This document shows, piece by piece, positions 27,233-37,155 of a stretch of 64,000 nucleotides of DNA. The notes beneath the pieces are model-generated. The model saw only the letters and a program-made list of their open reading frames with translations. It had not been told where the DNA came from and did not search any database. The stretch's first letter is position 1. Every line of letters begins with the position of its first letter. The stretch lies in NCBI RefSeq assembly GCF_013009075.1, contig NZ_CP053108.1, forward strand, positions 2,712,517-2,776,516, written 5' to 3'. The translations under genes and the position numbers were made by a program. The stretch comes from Halomonas sp. TA22 (GTDB lineage Bacteria; Pseudomonadota; Gammaproteobacteria; Pseudomonadales; Halomonadaceae).

Positions 27233-28222
27233 CTAGCCACCTGTCATATTCATAAAGCGAACGACCTGGACATCGCCGTCGGTCGTGAAGTGGTGTCGCT
27301 CGGGCTTGAGTGGCATTGCCTCGATAATTCGTGTCTTGAGCGCCTGCATATCGCCCGGATGGCGACGCATCACCTCACGCAGATCCACCGAATGCTCATT
27401 GCCAAGGCACAACAGCAAGCGCCCCTCGACTGTGACCCTGACACGATTGCAGCTGGAGCAAAAATTGTGACTGTGTGGTGAGATGAAACCGATACGCGAG
27501 TGGCTATCGGTCATGCGAAAATAGCGCGACGGTCCCGGCGTCGTTTCAGGAGTCGCATACAGCGCGTGGCGCTGCTCAATGATCGCCTGGACTTCGTCGC
27601 TCGAATAGAAGGTTTCCGCCCGGGAGTGATCGGAAACGTCACCCAGCGGCATCTCTTCGATGAAGCTGATATCGAGCCCCTCGCTGCGAGCAAACTCGAC
27701 CAGATCGAGCACCTCATCGTCATTGCGCCCCTTGAGAATGACGGCATTGAGCTTGATGCGCTCGAATCCTGCCGCCTTTGCGGCCCTGATACCAGCAATG
27801 ACCTTATCCAGATCGCCGGTACGAGTGAGCTGGCGAAACTTGGCGCCATCCAGTGAATCGAGGCTGATATTGAGACGATCGAGCCCCCCGTCGCGCAGCG
27901 CCTGGGCATGCTTCACCAACCCTGCCCCATTGGTGGTCATGGCAAAGTCATTGAGCCCAGGCAAACGCCCGATGTCGCTTACCAGTTGCTCGACACCTCG
28001 CCTTACCAGCGGCTCTCCGCCGGTAAGGCGCAGCTTCTCGACGCCAAGTTCGGTAAAGGCCCGAGCCAACATGGCGATCTCTTCCAGCGTGAGCACCTGA
28101 GCACGCGGCAGAAAAGTCATCTCCTCGCTCATGCAGTAGACACAGCGAAAATCGCAGCGATCGGTAATCGAGATGCGTACGTAGGTCACACGACGATTGA
28201 AATCGTCGATCAGGGTGTTCAT
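27233..28222 (-). CDS. moaA: GTP 3',8-cyclase MoaA
   Basis: 329 residues. The radical-SAM cluster cysteines are Cys23, Cys27 and Cys30 ([14 protein letters not shown]); the second C-terminal cluster is in [20 protein letters not shown]; and the chain ends in the double glycine MTGG that is needed for activity. It makes the cyclic GTP precursor of molybdopterin, which MoaC then converts. ATG 28222 has GGAGG directly upstream and overlaps the moaE stop by 4 nt. It is the last gene of the molybdenum-cofactor operon. Confidence 0.97.
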   Translation of the reverse strand: MNTLIDDFNRRVTYVRISITDRCDFRCVYCMSEEMTFLPRAQVLTLEEIAMLARAFTELGVEKLRLTGGEPLVRRGVEQLVSDIGRLPGLNDFAMTTNGAGLVKHAQALRDGGLDRLNISLDSLDGAKFRQLTRTGDLDKVIAGIRAAKAAGFERIKLNAVILKGRNDDEVLDLVEFARSEGLDISFIEEMPLGDVSDHSRAETFYSSDEVQAIIEQRHALYATPETTPGPSRYFRMTDSHSRIGFISPHSHNFCSSCNRVRVTVEGRLLLCLGNEHSVDLREVMRRHPGDMQALKTRIIEAMPLKPERHHFTTDGDVQVVRFMNMTGG

Positions 28223-28671
28223 GCCTCCTCCCAACGCCTGGCGTCGTGTAGGTCACGCTCCCGTTCCGATACCCAGTAGTGGCCGTCGCGGGTATGCTCC
28301 TTCTTCCAGAAAGGCGCGTGTGTCTTGAGATAATCCATAATGAAGTCGCACGCCTCGAAAGCGTTCCTCCGATGGGCACTCGCCACCGCAACCAACACGA
28401 TGGGATCTCCCGGAGCGAGTTTCCCGACCCGATGAATGACACGTACGTCATTGACCTCCCAGCGCCTCTTTGCCTTGTCGACGATGGCGCCTAGCGAGGC
28501 TTCGGTCATGCCGGGGTAGTGCTCGAGCGTCAATGCGACGACATCCGGATGTTCGTTGAAATCCCGCACCAGGCCAGTAAAACAGACCACGGCACCAATA
28601 TCGCGGCGCCCCTGGGTCATGGCCTGCTGCTCGGCTCCCGGATCGAACGGAGCCTGCTGCACTCGAATCAT
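28219..28671 (-). CDS. moaE: Molybdopterin synthase large subunit MoaE
   Basis: 150 residues, standard. [44 protein letters not shown] and the catalytic-lysine region [12 protein letters not shown] are all present. With thiocarboxylated MoaD it inserts two sulfurs into cyclic pyranopterin to make molybdopterin. ATG 28671 has GGAGG and starts one base after the moaCD stop; its own stop overlaps moaA. Tight packing with the MoaCD fusion matches their partnership. Confidence 0.96.
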   Translation of the reverse strand: MIRVQQAPFDPGAEQQAMTQGRRDIGAVVCFTGLVRDFNEHPDVVALTLEHYPGMTEASLGAIVDKAKRRWEVNDVRVIHRVGKLAPGDPIVLVAVASAHRRNAFEACDFIMDYLKTHAPFWKKEHTRDGHYWVSERERDLHDARRWEEA

Positions 28672-28672
28672 G

Positions 28673-29470
28673 TCAACCTCCCGTGACCGGGGGAAAGAAA
28701 GCGACCTCATCGCCATCGGTGAGTGGCGTATCGTCGCCTCCCATGACCTGATTGATGGCACACAGGACGCGCCGCTCCTGGAGCGGCAAGAAACGCCGAT
28801 CGCGCTCGATCAGAGCCGCCTTGAGCCCTCCGACGTCCAGAGTCGGCAGAGAGTCGAACGAAATGTCCAGTTCGCTCACGCCCAGTCGTTCACGTAGTTC
28901 GGCCAGGCATTTGACCCGGACGGTGGGAATCTCGCCTGGCATACCCACCCGGATCTCCCCCTCAAGACAGTCATCGGTGACGATCGGTTCAACCCGCTCC
29001 TGACGATGGTAGTCGCCGGACTTGCCGCCAGTCTTGGAGAGAAGCTGGATACCGCCGATTCGCATCTCCTTATCGACCGCCTTGCACATATCATAAAGGG
29101 TCAGGCAAGCCACCGAGACGGCGGTCAGCGCCTCCATCTCCACCCCGGTACGGCCATTGAGGCGACACGTCGCGGTAACGCCCACGCGACTGTTCTCGCT
29201 ATCCAGCTGGAATTCGATGGCCACCTTGGAGAGCGCCAACGCATGGCATAAGGGAATCAGCTCATGGGTACGCTTGGCCGCCTGAATTCCGGCGATACGT
29301 GCCGTGGCCAGCACATCACCCTTGGGCAGGCCGCCTTCGGAGAGCAGCGAAAGCGTCGCCGGTGCCATGCTGATATGACCGCAGGCGACTGCCTCGCGGC
29401 GGCTCTCGGCTTTGTCGGCGACATCGACCATATGGGCCTCGCCGCGGGCATTAAGGTGAGTCAGGCTCAT
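28673..29470 (-). CDS. moaCD: MoaC-MoaD fusion protein
   Basis: 265 residues in one uninterrupted frame. Residues 1 to about 158 are MoaC ([18 protein letters not shown] start, [42 protein letters not shown] ending near 153), which forms cyclic pyranopterin monophosphate. Residues about 177-265 are MoaD, ending FFPPVTGG with the double glycine that is adenylated and thiocarboxylated. These are separate genes in most bacteria. A methionine codon at residue 177 (ATG 28942) lies at the start of the MoaD part, behind purine-rich GGGGGAGATC and GGGTGGGT, so free MoaD might also be made. ATG 29470 fits the MoaC N-terminus; ATG 29479 is too close to GAGG. Confidence 0.93.
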   Translation of the reverse strand: MSLTHLNARGEAHMVDVADKAESRREAVACGHISMAPATLSLLSEGGLPKGDVLATARIAGIQAAKRTHELIPLCHALALSKVAIEFQLDSENSRVGVTATCRLNGRTGVEMEALTAVSVACLTLYDMCKAVDKEMRIGGIQLLSKTGGKSGDYHRQERVEPIVTDDCLEGEIRVGMPGEIPTVRVKCLAELRERLGVSELDISFDSLPTLDVGGLKAALIERDRRFLPLQERRVLCAINQVMGGDDTPLTDGDEVAFFPPVTGG

Positions 29471-29482
29471 GCTGGTCATGCC

Positions 29483-30751
29483 TCATGTAAGACTATCGAA
29501 AGGTTGCAGTGTCACGGACTCGCCCATCGTCACTCCGTCACGCTCGGCATCGATCTCGATCAGGCAATTGGCGGCTACCATAGAAGAGAGTATACCGGAG
29601 CCCTGATGCCCGGTACTTCTCACCCATAGTCGCCCCTGGTCGTCGCCATGAAAGATGCCACGCAGTAAATCCACCCGTCCCTGTCGGCTGGGCAGAGCCT
29701 CCTCGGCGAGAGCGGTGAGGCGCATCGGCTGCCAGTGCGTCTCGCCCTGGAGCTGACGCAAAACCGGCTGTACGAACTGCAGGAAGGTGACCATCACGGC
29801 AACCGGGTTGCCGGGGAGTCCGAAAAAGGGCACTTGGCGCGCCCCCAGCCTGCCGCAGGCCAGGGGGCGTCCAGGGCGAATGGCAATGCGCCAGAATCCA
29901 AGATCGCCGACCTCGGCCAGGGCACGCTTCACCCAGTCCGCCTGGCCGACCGAGACGCCGCCACTGGTAATCACCATATCGCTCTCCTGGGCAGCCCTCT
30001 CCAGTGCCTGTACCAACTGTTGGTGATCGTCAGGCAGAATGCCCAGATCGATGAGCTCGACCCCCAGCCCTGTCAGCAGGCCGCGCAGCGAGAAGCGGTT
30101 GGCATCGAAGATCCCCGCCGAAGGCAGTGGCTCGCCAGGAGCCGTGACCTCGTCCCCCGTGGAAAAGATCGTGACCCGAGGGCGCCGATGTACCTGGGCC
30201 TGCGCCAGCCCCAGCGAGGCGAGCAAGCCTAGATGCTGAGGCTTGAGGCGTGAGCCTGCAGGTAGTGCCAGACTGCCCTGGGCGACATCCTCGCCGGCCT
30301 GACGGACGTTCTGGCCGCGCTTGACGCGCTCGGCGCGGGCCACGCGCACGCGCGTGCCGGTGTCCGACTCAAGCGTTTCGAGCTGCTCGCTCATGATGAC
30401 CGTGTCGGCCCCCTCTGGCAGCGGCGCCCCGGTAGTGATACGCACCGCTTCGCCGGTGGGAAGTCTAGCGCCATAGGAGTGACCGGCCAGCACCTCGCCC
30501 GCCAGCGGCCATGTAGCGGGACGCAAAGCCTCCTCATCGGGCCAGGCCAGCGCGATGCCATCCATGGCGGCATTGGTGTTCTGAGGTACCGCAATGGGCG
30601 AGTGTATCGCCTGTGCCAATACTCGTCCGGGCAGCTCGACAAGGGCCACGCTCTGCGCCGGCAGGGGCTCTGGCACGAGCTGGCGTACCGCCACCAACGC
30701 CTCCTGGACGCTCAGCATACGCTCGCCAAGCTCGAAACAGGAGAGTGTCAT
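29483..30751 (-). CDS. moeA: Molybdopterin molybdotransferase MoeA
   Basis: 422 residues. NAAMDGIAL, ITTGAPLPEGADTVI, IFSTGDEV, SGGVSVGQADW and GLPGNPVAVMVTF are the conserved MoeA blocks for inserting molybdate into adenylated molybdopterin. ATG 30751 overlaps the mobB stop (ATGA), and ATG 30718 (MLSVQEAL) is an alternative closer to the family start. The gene lies between mobB and moaCD in the operon, with a 12-bp gap to the next start. Confidence 0.95.
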   Translation of the reverse strand: MTLSCFELGERMLSVQEALVAVRQLVPEPLPAQSVALVELPGRVLAQAIHSPIAVPQNTNAAMDGIALAWPDEEALRPATWPLAGEVLAGHSYGARLPTGEAVRITTGAPLPEGADTVIMSEQLETLESDTGTRVRVARAERVKRGQNVRQAGEDVAQGSLALPAGSRLKPQHLGLLASLGLAQAQVHRRPRVTIFSTGDEVTAPGEPLPSAGIFDANRFSLRGLLTGLGVELIDLGILPDDHQQLVQALERAAQESDMVITSGGVSVGQADWVKRALAEVGDLGFWRIAIRPGRPLACGRLGARQVPFFGLPGNPVAVMVTFLQFVQPVLRQLQGETHWQPMRLTALAEEALPSRQGRVDLLRGIFHGDDQGRLWVRSTGHQGSGILSSMVAANCLIEIDAERDGVTMGESVTLQPFDSLT

Positions 30752-31326
30752 ATTCGCGTCTCCATACGGCTGCCGGTGCGCGCCCTGGCCTCGGCCGGCC
30801 AGCGTGAAGACCAGGCCGCGATCCAGGCGCTCACTTCATCGATATCGTTCATATCCAGCGCGTCGACGTCTGCCGGGAGAGCCAGCGGTTCTGCGCTTGC
30901 CACCGCGCGAATCCAGGGGTCCTGTTCGACCAGTAGCGGCTTGCCTACCGCCTGGCGATATAGCTCCAGCTTGGGCAGTGGCCATTGCTTGAAGCCCTCC
31001 ACCAGCACCAGGTCAGGGCGCAGCGGCTCGACTTGCTCGATCAGCATTGCCAGATCCGGCTCCTGCTGGTCTGGAGTCTCCATTATCAGGGCGAAGCGGG
31101 CGCGGGAAGCGACCAACATCGGGGCGGCTCCCGCTTGGCGCAGGCGATGGCTATCCTTACCCGGCTGATCGACCTCGAAGGTATGGTGAGCGTGCTTGAT
31201 GACCGCTACCTTGAGGCCCCGCTCACCCAGCCTTGGCAGTAGCGCCTCCAGCAGGGTGGTCTTGCCGGTGCCGCTCCAGGCCGCAATCCCGAGCAGGGGA
31301 AGATGCTCTTCGAATGTCAACGTCAT
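30748..31326 (-). CDS. mobB: Molybdopterin-guanine dinucleotide biosynthesis adapter MobB
   Basis: 192 residues. The P-loop WSGTGKTT is at 17-24, followed by KHAHHTFEVDQPGKDSHRLR and LVEGFKQWPLPKLELYR, as in E. coli MobB, a GTP-binding helper of MobA. ATG 31326 places the P-loop at the same distance from the N-terminus as in E. coli; a GTG at 31410 overlapping the mobA stop would add 28 residues not seen in relatives. The gene ends overlapping moeA. Confidence 0.92.
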   Translation of the reverse strand: MTLTFEEHLPLLGIAAWSGTGKTTLLEALLPRLGERGLKVAVIKHAHHTFEVDQPGKDSHRLRQAGAAPMLVASRARFALIMETPDQQEPDLAMLIEQVEPLRPDLVLVEGFKQWPLPKLELYRQAVGKPLLVEQDPWIRAVASAEPLALPADVDALDMNDIDEVSAWIAAWSSRWPAEARARTGSRMETRI

Positions 31327-31406
31327 GGCGTTCCATGGAGTCACGTGCGTTTCCAGGGACGCGGAAACGCTTGATACAGTGTGTTCAGACGCATCGAGAG
31401 TGAGCG

Positions 31407-32033
31407 TCACTCTTGTTGTTGCGGATGCAGACGCCCTTCCAGCAAGGCCTTCTCTTCCACATTGTTGAGATTGGCGAAATTCTCAGGGCAGTCGCTGAAA
31501 TCGACATGGCAAAAGGGGTGGCGGGCATACCAGCGGTCGATCTTGCGCTCACCCTGAGCCAGCGCCTCGCCCAGATCGTCGGCCAGCGAACGACGAATAA
31601 GCGCCACGACCGGATGGGCACGCTCGCCATCATGGGCCAGAGCGATATCACCATCGCCCCTCCCCTTCACCATGCGCTCGACCAGGTTCATTGGCAATGC
31701 GGGGGTGTCGCAGGGCACCACCAAAACCCAGGGTGTCGTGGCCGCCATCAAGCCACTCCAGATTCCCATCAGGGGCCCCTGGAAACCGCCCTCTCGATCG
31801 GTGACGACACGACACCCTTGGCGTTGATAAATATCGAGATTGCGATTGGCGTTGATCAGGACTTCGTCGACATGTCTCTCCAGCCGTGCCAGGACATGCA
31901 CTATCAATGGTTTACCGGCAAACGGCTCGAGCCCCTTGTCACGCCCACCCATCCGCCGCCCCTGACCACCGGCAAGGATCAACCCGCTCAATGGCTCGGC
32001 ATCCCGCTTTTGACTAGCGCGCGTTTTTTCCAT
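31407..32033 (-). CDS. mobA: Molybdenum cofactor guanylyltransferase MobA
   Basis: 208 residues. The nucleotide-binding signature LILAGGQGRRMGGRDKGL is at residues 18-35, and VPCDTPALP and the C-terminal NFANLNNVEE are conserved. It attaches GMP to molybdopterin, giving the bis-MGD cofactor used by DMSO-reductase family enzymes. It is the first gene of the operon mobA-mobB-moeA-moaCD-moaE-moaA; moaB/mog and moeB are not in the window. The ribosome site is weak (TTGAG). Confidence 0.94.
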   Translation of the reverse strand: MEKTRASQKRDAEPLSGLILAGGQGRRMGGRDKGLEPFAGKPLIVHVLARLERHVDEVLINANRNLDIYQRQGCRVVTDREGGFQGPLMGIWSGLMAATTPWVLVVPCDTPALPMNLVERMVKGRGDGDIALAHDGERAHPVVALIRRSLADDLGEALAQGERKIDRWYARHPFCHVDFSDCPENFANLNNVEEKALLEGRLHPQQQE

Positions 32034-32203
32034 GCACTCAAGCTACCACTTTTCAAATTGAACCCCAATCAGGGGTAATCTAGACGACCATGACGGTTAC
32101 CTCACGGTTCGCCTTTCTCAAAATGCGCTGTCCGCTTTCACCTTATCATTGCGGAGGCGAACCGGTATCATGCCGTCAAATATGCTCAACGGGGATTGGC
32201 ATC

Positions 32204-32785
32204 ATGAGTGGCTTCGACGTCGGCAATCGGCTGAAACAATTGCGACTGAGCCGGGGTCTTTCCCAGCGTGAACTCGCCAAACGCGCCGGTGTGACCAATA
32301 GCACCATTTCGTTGATCGAGCAGAATAGTGTCAGTCCCTCGGTCAGCTCGCTGAAGAAGATCCTCGATGCACTACCGGTCTCGATCAGTGAATTCTTCGC
32401 CGGCGAGGAGACCAGCCAGTCACAGGTCTTCTACCGCGCCGATGAACTCACCGAGATCAGCGATGGCAAGCTCTCCTGGCGCCTGGTCGGCGCCCGCCGA
32501 CCCAATCGCAGCATGTCGATACTCTATGAGCGCTACCCTCCAGGCGCCGATACCGGCGAAGAGATGCTCGAGCATGCCGGCGAAGAGGGCGGCGTCATTG
32601 TCGCTGGCACTATCGAGTTGACCGTCGATGGTGAGGCGAGAGAACTCGGCATAGGCGATGCCTACTATTTCGACTCCCACTTGCCCCACCGCTTTCGCAA
32701 TGTCGGTCACGCAGAGTGCATCATCGTCAGTGCCAATAATCCGCCATCGTTCTCGGATGGCGGTGGCGAGCAGCATCATACCTGA
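32204..32785 (+). CDS. XRE-family regulator with C-terminal cupin (PuuR-like)
   Basis: 193 residues. Residues about 8-62 are a helix-turn-helix (LKQLRLSRGLSQRELAKRAG, STISLIEQN), and residues about 110-180 a cupin barrel (GGVIVAGTIELTVDG, YYFDSHLPHRF) that would sense a small molecule. The layout is that of PuuR and similar regulators of amine or amino-acid use. ATG 32204 is preceded by GGGGAT; the frame is open to 32090 but the extension is not conserved-looking. It is divergent from mobA and converges on uraA; neither shows its target. Confidence 0.85.
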   Translation: MSGFDVGNRLKQLRLSRGLSQRELAKRAGVTNSTISLIEQNSVSPSVSSLKKILDALPVSISEFFAGEETSQSQVFYRADELTEISDGKLSWRLVGARRPNRSMSILYERYPPGADTGEEMLEHAGEEGGVIVAGTIELTVDGEARELGIGDAYYFDSHLPHRFRNVGHAECIIVSANNPPSFSDGGGEQHHT

Positions 32786-32852
32786 GGCTCATAGGGCACC
32801 CAACTGCGCCCTGCCTCTGCGCTGCTCAAGCTCCTAACTATCCCCTTTACTC

Positions 32853-34097
32853 TCACTCTCCTTCCCGAGCGGGCGGCAGGATGAGATTGAGCACGATGCC
32901 TATGATCGCCGCCAGGCTGACGCCCTGGAGGGTGAACTGACCGCCGCCCAACTGCATGCCGCCGATACCGAAGACCAGAATCAACGACACCACCACCAGG
33001 TTGCGCGGTGCGGTCAGCGATTGACCGGCACGCACCAGGGTATTCATGCCGACAACCGCGATCGAGCCGAACAGCAGCACCATGATACCGCCCATGACCG
33101 GGCCGGGAATGGTCTGCAGCAGCGCACCGAGCTTGGCCACGAATGCCAGAATGATGGCGATCACTGCCGCGACCACCATGATCCTTGGATTGAACGCTCG
33201 GGTGAGCATCACCGCGCCCGTCACTTCGGAGTATGTCGTATTGGGCGGTCCACCGAACAGCGCCGCCGTGGAGGTAGCCAGGCCATCACCCAGTAGCGTG
33301 CGGTGCAGGCCGGGTTTTTCGAGGTAATTCTTACGGGTAACCGAGCCGATCGCCACCATGTCGCCGATATGCTCAACCGCCGGAGCGACCGCCACCGGGA
33401 TCATGAACAGGATCGCCGCCCAGTGAAACGTCGGTGCGGTAAAGCTCGGCAGCGCCAGCCAACCCGCCTCGTGTACCGGCGTGAAGTCGACCAGCCCCAT
33501 GGCCAGGGCGAGCAGATATCCCGTGGCGATGCCGCCCATGATCGGGATCAGGCGCAGCACGCCGTGCCCAAATACCGCCAGCACCAGAGTAACCAAGAGG
33601 CTGATCATCGAAAGGGTGATTGCCTGGCCGTAGCCTATGTGATCGCTTGTCTCGCCACTCGCCATGCTGACCGCCACTGGCGCCAGGGCCAGGCCGATCA
33701 CCATGATCACAGGCCCTACCACCACCGCAGGCAGCACCCGATTGAGCCAGCCGGTGCCCTTGATTCTGACAAGCTGCGACATGGCGACGTAGACCAGGCC
33801 CGCCGCGAACAGGCCACCAAGCGTTTCGGAGACGCCGAAGCTCGCCACCGAGCCCTGAATGGGGGCGATAAAGGCAAACGACGAAGCGAGAAAGACCGGC
33901 ACGCTCTGACGGGTCACCGCATGGAACACCAGTGTGCCCGCCCCCGCGGTAAACAGCGCCACGCTCGGATCGAGTCCGGTCAACAGCGGCACCAGCACCA
34001 GGGCGCCGAAGGCCACGAACAGCATCTGTCCACCGGTCAGCAGGGTTCGCAATGCGGATTCTCGCGGCTCTTGAGCGGCCGCCGTTCGATCAGTCAT
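32853..34097 (-). CDS. uraA: Uracil-xanthine permease family transporter
   Basis: 414 residues of the nucleobase:cation symporter-2 family with about 14 membrane segments. VEHIGDMVAIGSV (with the substrate-binding Glu and His) and FGGPPNTTYSEVTGAV are UraA signatures, so uracil is the likely substrate. GGGAGC precedes ATG 34097. It lies downstream of upp on the same strand, the usual pairing, but is separated from it by 448 bp and a terminator-like hairpin, so it may have its own promoter. Confidence 0.92.
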   Translation of the reverse strand: MTDRTAAAQEPRESALRTLLTGGQMLFVAFGALVLVPLLTGLDPSVALFTAGAGTLVFHAVTRQSVPVFLASSFAFIAPIQGSVASFGVSETLGGLFAAGLVYVAMSQLVRIKGTGWLNRVLPAVVVGPVIMVIGLALAPVAVSMASGETSDHIGYGQAITLSMISLLVTLVLAVFGHGVLRLIPIMGGIATGYLLALAMGLVDFTPVHEAGWLALPSFTAPTFHWAAILFMIPVAVAPAVEHIGDMVAIGSVTRKNYLEKPGLHRTLLGDGLATSTAALFGGPPNTTYSEVTGAVMLTRAFNPRIMVVAAVIAIILAFVAKLGALLQTIPGPVMGGIMVLLFGSIAVVGMNTLVRAGQSLTAPRNLVVVSLILVFGIGGMQLGGGQFTLQGVSLAAIIGIVLNLILPPAREGE

Positions 34098-34526
34098 GAA
34101 AAGCTCCCTATTGCTTCGTTATCCGCAGGGTCTTGGAAGAGATGTGCCCCGCGCATTCGCGGCGCAGTCTACTCCATAACCTATTGCCCGAGGAATTGCG
34201 CTGCGACGCGACCCGTCCTGGCGCCAGGTTCTGCCACCACAGCGGTGCCATGCGCGGGTAATCGGGAACGTTGGTCCCGGTGGGCGTCAAGTTGGGATTG
34301 CCTTCGTCATCCATCACGGCGACATCGGGACTGACCATGTCGGCAGTGAAGGTGGTGTACCAGAAGATCTGCTGCGCGATATTGCCCTGCGCCGGTACCG
34401 GGCCGGCCTCACCGCTAAGCCAAGTACGCAGTGGACGATGAGCCAAGCGAGATATTCGATTTCGAAAACCACGCCTGCCAAGGAAATCGAATGTTTCGAG
34501 GCATCACCGACTCGACCTCCGAAGGG
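34098..34526. other. Unassigned 430-bp gap between upp and uraA
   Basis: This gap is unusually long for the neighbourhood. One minus-strand frame (34446-34108, only a TTG start) reads as plausible protein in its middle, with Trp-rich stretches such as IAQQIFWYTTFTADM and RMAPLWWQNLAPG, then loses sense at the end near uraA. I do not recognise it. It may be the remnant of a gene or chance coding in GC-rich DNA. The uraA promoter must also lie here. Confidence 0.4.
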
Positions 34527-34546
34527 AAGCCGATCCGAATCGGCTT
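34527..34546 (-). terminator. Hairpin downstream of upp
   Basis: AAGCCGAT (34527-34534) and ATCGGCTT (34539-34546) form an 8-bp stem with a CCGA loop directly at the upp stop. On the minus strand only CCCTT follows, so it is a modest terminator. Confidence 0.5.
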
Positions 34547-35175
34547 TAACGTGTGCCGAAGATCTTGTCGCCGGCATCGCCAAGGCCAGGCACGATATAG
34601 CCATGCTCGTCGAGCCGCTCGTCGACCGCGGCCGTATAGATCTCGACGTCAGGGTAGGCTTCCTGTACTCGCTTGATGCCTTCCGGGGCGGCGACCAGCA
34701 CGATGACCTTCATCAAGGGGCAGCCACGCGCCTTGAGCATGTCCAGCGTGGCGACCATGGAGCCGCCAGTGGCGAGCATCGGATCGATGACGATCGCCAG
34801 GCGCTCATTGAGATCGTTGGTGAACTTCTCGAAATAGGGGACCGGCTCAAGCGTCTCCTCGTTACGATAAAGCCCCACCACGCTGATACGGGCACTGGGG
34901 ATCAGGTCGGTGACACCATCGAGCATGCCGAGACCGGCCCGCAGAATCGGAACGATGGTGACCTTCTTGCCCTTGAGCTGCTCGACGGCGATAGGTTCGC
35001 CGTTCCACCCCTCGATGGTGGACGATTCGAGTTCCAGATCCTGGGTCGCCTCATAGGTGAGCAGTTTGGCCACCTCACCGGCCAGTTCACGAAAGCTCTT
35101 GGTGCTGATGTCGGCAGTACGCATCAGACCCAGCTTGTGCTTGACCAGTGGATGGTTGATGGCATGAACGCTCAT
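34546..35175 (-). CDS. upp: Uracil phosphoribosyltransferase
   Basis: 209 residues, standard. The PRPP loop is [17 protein letters not shown], and the C-terminal [16 protein letters not shown] binds uracil. It makes UMP from uracil and PRPP. ATG 35175 has GAGAGG 8 nt upstream; a longer frame to 35238 has no support. The promoter TTAACT-N17-TAGAAT lies just upstream. Uracil is presumably supplied by the UraA permease encoded downstream. Confidence 0.96.
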   Translation of the reverse strand: MSVHAINHPLVKHKLGLMRTADISTKSFRELAGEVAKLLTYEATQDLELESSTIEGWNGEPIAVEQLKGKKVTIVPILRAGLGMLDGVTDLIPSARISVVGLYRNEETLEPVPYFEKFTNDLNERLAIVIDPMLATGGSMVATLDMLKARGCPLMKVIVLVAAPEGIKRVQEAYPDVEIYTAAVDERLDEHGYIVPGLGDAGDKIFGTR

Positions 35176-35246
35176 GGCGGTGGCCTCTCTGTGGGGGTCG
35201 GATAGCTGGCGCTGCGCAGGATCGCTGCGGGCCGGCAAATGCGCGC

Positions 35247-35275
35247 ATTCTAGCTTGATCGGGCAGGCAAGTTAA
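35247..35275 (-). promoter_or_regulatory. upp promoter
   Basis: On the minus strand TTAACT (35275-35270), 17 bp, TAGAAT (35252-35247). The -35 side is embedded in the ung-proximal hairpin, so folding or read-through from ung may interfere with it. Confidence 0.55.
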
Positions 35276-35284
35276 GGCCTGCCC
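35261..35284 (-). terminator. Hairpin between ung and upp
   Basis: GGGCAGGC and GCCTGCCC form a perfect 8-bp stem with an eight-base loop. It follows the ung stop by 61 bp and overlaps the upp promoter. No T-run is present. Confidence 0.45.
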
Positions 35285-35344
35285 CCCGTGGCGTCAGGCT
35301 AGCCTGACGAGACCCGATTGCGCCCCGCTCGCTGAAGTGGACAC

Positions 35345-36034
35345 TTACGCGGGCTGGACAGGGAGTTGCCAATCGATGGCGCCGCTTCCTCGCGATTGGA
35401 GGAAGTCGTTTGCCTGAGAAAAGTGGCGCTGGCCGAAGAAGCCACGATGAGCCGACAACGGCGAGGGGTGCGGCGAATGCAGCACCAGGTGGCGCTTGCG
35501 ATCGACGAAGGAGGCCTTCTTCTGGGCGTAACTGCCCCACAGCAGAAAGGCGACGCCCCCGCACTGCTCATTGATCACCTCGATGGCGCGGTCGGTAAAG
35601 GTCTCCCACCCCTGGCCCCGGTGAGAACCGGCGCTGCCCTGCTCCACCGTCAACACGCTGTTGAGCAGCAGCACGCCCTGTCGCGCCCAGTGCTCGAGGA
35701 AGCCGTGGTTGACCGGCGTGAAGCCGACGTCCTGGGCCAGCTCCTTGTAGATATTCTGCAGCGAGGGGGGCGTCGGCACGCCAGGGCGCACCGAGAAGCA
35801 GAGCCCATGGGCCTGGTTCGGCCCATGGTAGGGATCCTGCCCCAGGATCACCACTCGTACCCCGTCGAGAGGCGTGAGCTCGAAGGCGCGGAACCAGTGC
35901 GACGAGTGCGGGAAGATCACCTTGCCGGCACGCTTCTCCTGGCGAAGAAATTCACGCAACGCCGCCATGTAGGGCGATTCGAATTCAACGCCCAGGTGAC
36001 GGTTCCAGCTCTCGGGAAGCGGTGACCCTGTCAT
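35345..36034 (-). CDS. ung: Uracil-DNA glycosylase
   Basis: 229 residues, family 1. The catalytic aspartate is Asp67 in [37 protein letters not shown] is the uracil-binding part, and [11 protein letters not shown] is the DNA-intercalating loop. It removes uracil from DNA. ATG 36034 has AAGGAG upstream; a longer frame reaches 36094. It is the last gene of a run NCS2 permease, apt, gpt, ung, all on the minus strand with short gaps. Confidence 0.96.
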   Translation of the reverse strand: MTGSPLPESWNRHLGVEFESPYMAALREFLRQEKRAGKVIFPHSSHWFRAFELTPLDGVRVVILGQDPYHGPNQAHGLCFSVRPGVPTPPSLQNIYKELAQDVGFTPVNHGFLEHWARQGVLLLNSVLTVEQGSAGSHRGQGWETFTDRAIEVINEQCGGVAFLLWGSYAQKKASFVDRKRHLVLHSPHPSPLSAHRGFFGQRHFSQANDFLQSRGSGAIDWQLPVQPA

Positions 36035-36050
36035 GCTCGGCTCCTTGCCG

Positions 36051-36539
36051 TTAGCGGGGCTGGCTACGCACCTGATCCACCAGCGGCTCGACATAGGCGA
36101 TGCCCATGTCCCAAGGGAACTGAATCCAGCAATCCTGTGCCACCTCGGTCAGGTACTGGTCGACGAGCGGCCGCCCTTCTGGTTTGGCATAGATCGTGAC
36201 GAAGTGTGCCCTAGACAGCATTTCACGTACCTTGCGCGCGGTCTTGCCGGTATCCACCAGGTCATCGACCAGCAGCCAGCCATCGCCGTCATGGTCGACT
36301 CCCTTCATCACGTCAAGCCCCCCCTGATCCATGCGGTCATAGCTCTTGATGCAGACCGTATCGATCAGACGAACGTTGAGCTCACGGGCAATCAGTGCGG
36401 CGGGAATCAATCCTCCCCGGGTAATCGCAATAATACCCTTGAAATCACGCTCGACGAGCTGATGACACAGCGAGCGCACGTCGCGATGGAGCTGGTCCCA
36501 GGAAACGGTGAAGTGCTGCTGATAACGATTGGCGCTCAT
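36051..36539 (-). CDS. gpt: Xanthine-guanine phosphoribosyltransferase
   Basis: 162 residues with the type I phosphoribosyltransferase loop [14 protein letters not shown] and [20 protein letters not shown]; the C-terminal WIQFPWDMG is typical of Gpt and binds the purine. It salvages xanthine and guanine to XMP and GMP at the inner face of the membrane in E. coli. It lies 45 bp after apt and 16 bp before ung. The ribosome site before ATG 36539 is weak. Confidence 0.92.
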   Translation of the reverse strand: MSANRYQQHFTVSWDQLHRDVRSLCHQLVERDFKGIIAITRGGLIPAALIARELNVRLIDTVCIKSYDRMDQGGLDVMKGVDHDGDGWLLVDDLVDTGKTARKVREMLSRAHFVTIYAKPEGRPLVDQYLTEVAQDCWIQFPWDMGIAYVEPLVDQVRSQPR

Positions 36540-36584
36540 GGTGGCTAACCCGCTGACAAGAACTGGAAGAAGTGGCGAGGACGA

Positions 36585-37130
36585 TCACTCGTCCTCGGTA
36601 AAGGAGCAAACCGCGAACACGCCATAGCCTGCTTCACGGATCTTGGCCGAGCCCCCCAGCTCCGGCAGATCGATGATGGTTGCGGTTTCCACCACATGGC
36701 CACCGCTGCGCGTGATCAACTTGGCGGCAGCCAGCATGGTACCGCCGGTGGCGATCAGGTCGTCCATCACCAAGATGCGGTCGTTCTCGCGAAAGGCATC
36801 GGAGTGGAGTTCGACCTCGGCCTGACCGTACTCTAGAGTATAGGTCTCGCTGATGGTCCTGAACGGTAGCTTGCCCTTCTTGCGCACCGGCACGAAGCTG
36901 CAGCCCAACTCGTAGGCCAGCGGTGCCCCGATGATGAAGCCCCGCGCATCAATGGCGGCGATGGCATCCAGGTCCATCTCCTGGTAGCGGTGCACGAAGC
37001 TGTCGATCAGCTTGCGAAAGGCACTGCTGTTCTGGAGAAGCGGCGTGATGTCACGAAAATTCACCCCGGGCTGTGGCCAGTCGGGGACGGTACGAATCAC
37101 GGACTTTATATAGTCACCGTAGATGCTCAT
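36585..37130 (-). CDS. apt: Adenine phosphoribosyltransferase
   Basis: 181 residues. [18 protein letters not shown] is the Apt signature, and the PRPP loop is [16 protein letters not shown]. It converts adenine and PRPP to AMP. It lies between an NCS2 purine permease (25 bp upstream) and gpt, consistent with a purine-salvage operon. Confidence 0.96.
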   Translation of the reverse strand: MSIYGDYIKSVIRTVPDWPQPGVNFRDITPLLQNSSAFRKLIDSFVHRYQEMDLDAIAAIDARGFIIGAPLAYELGCSFVPVRKKGKLPFRTISETYTLEYGQAEVELHSDAFRENDRILVMDDLIATGGTMLAAAKLITRSGGHVVETATIIDLPELGGSAKIREAGYGVFAVCSFTEDE

Positions 37131-37155
37131 CGCAGGTTCTATCCAGTAGTAGTGG

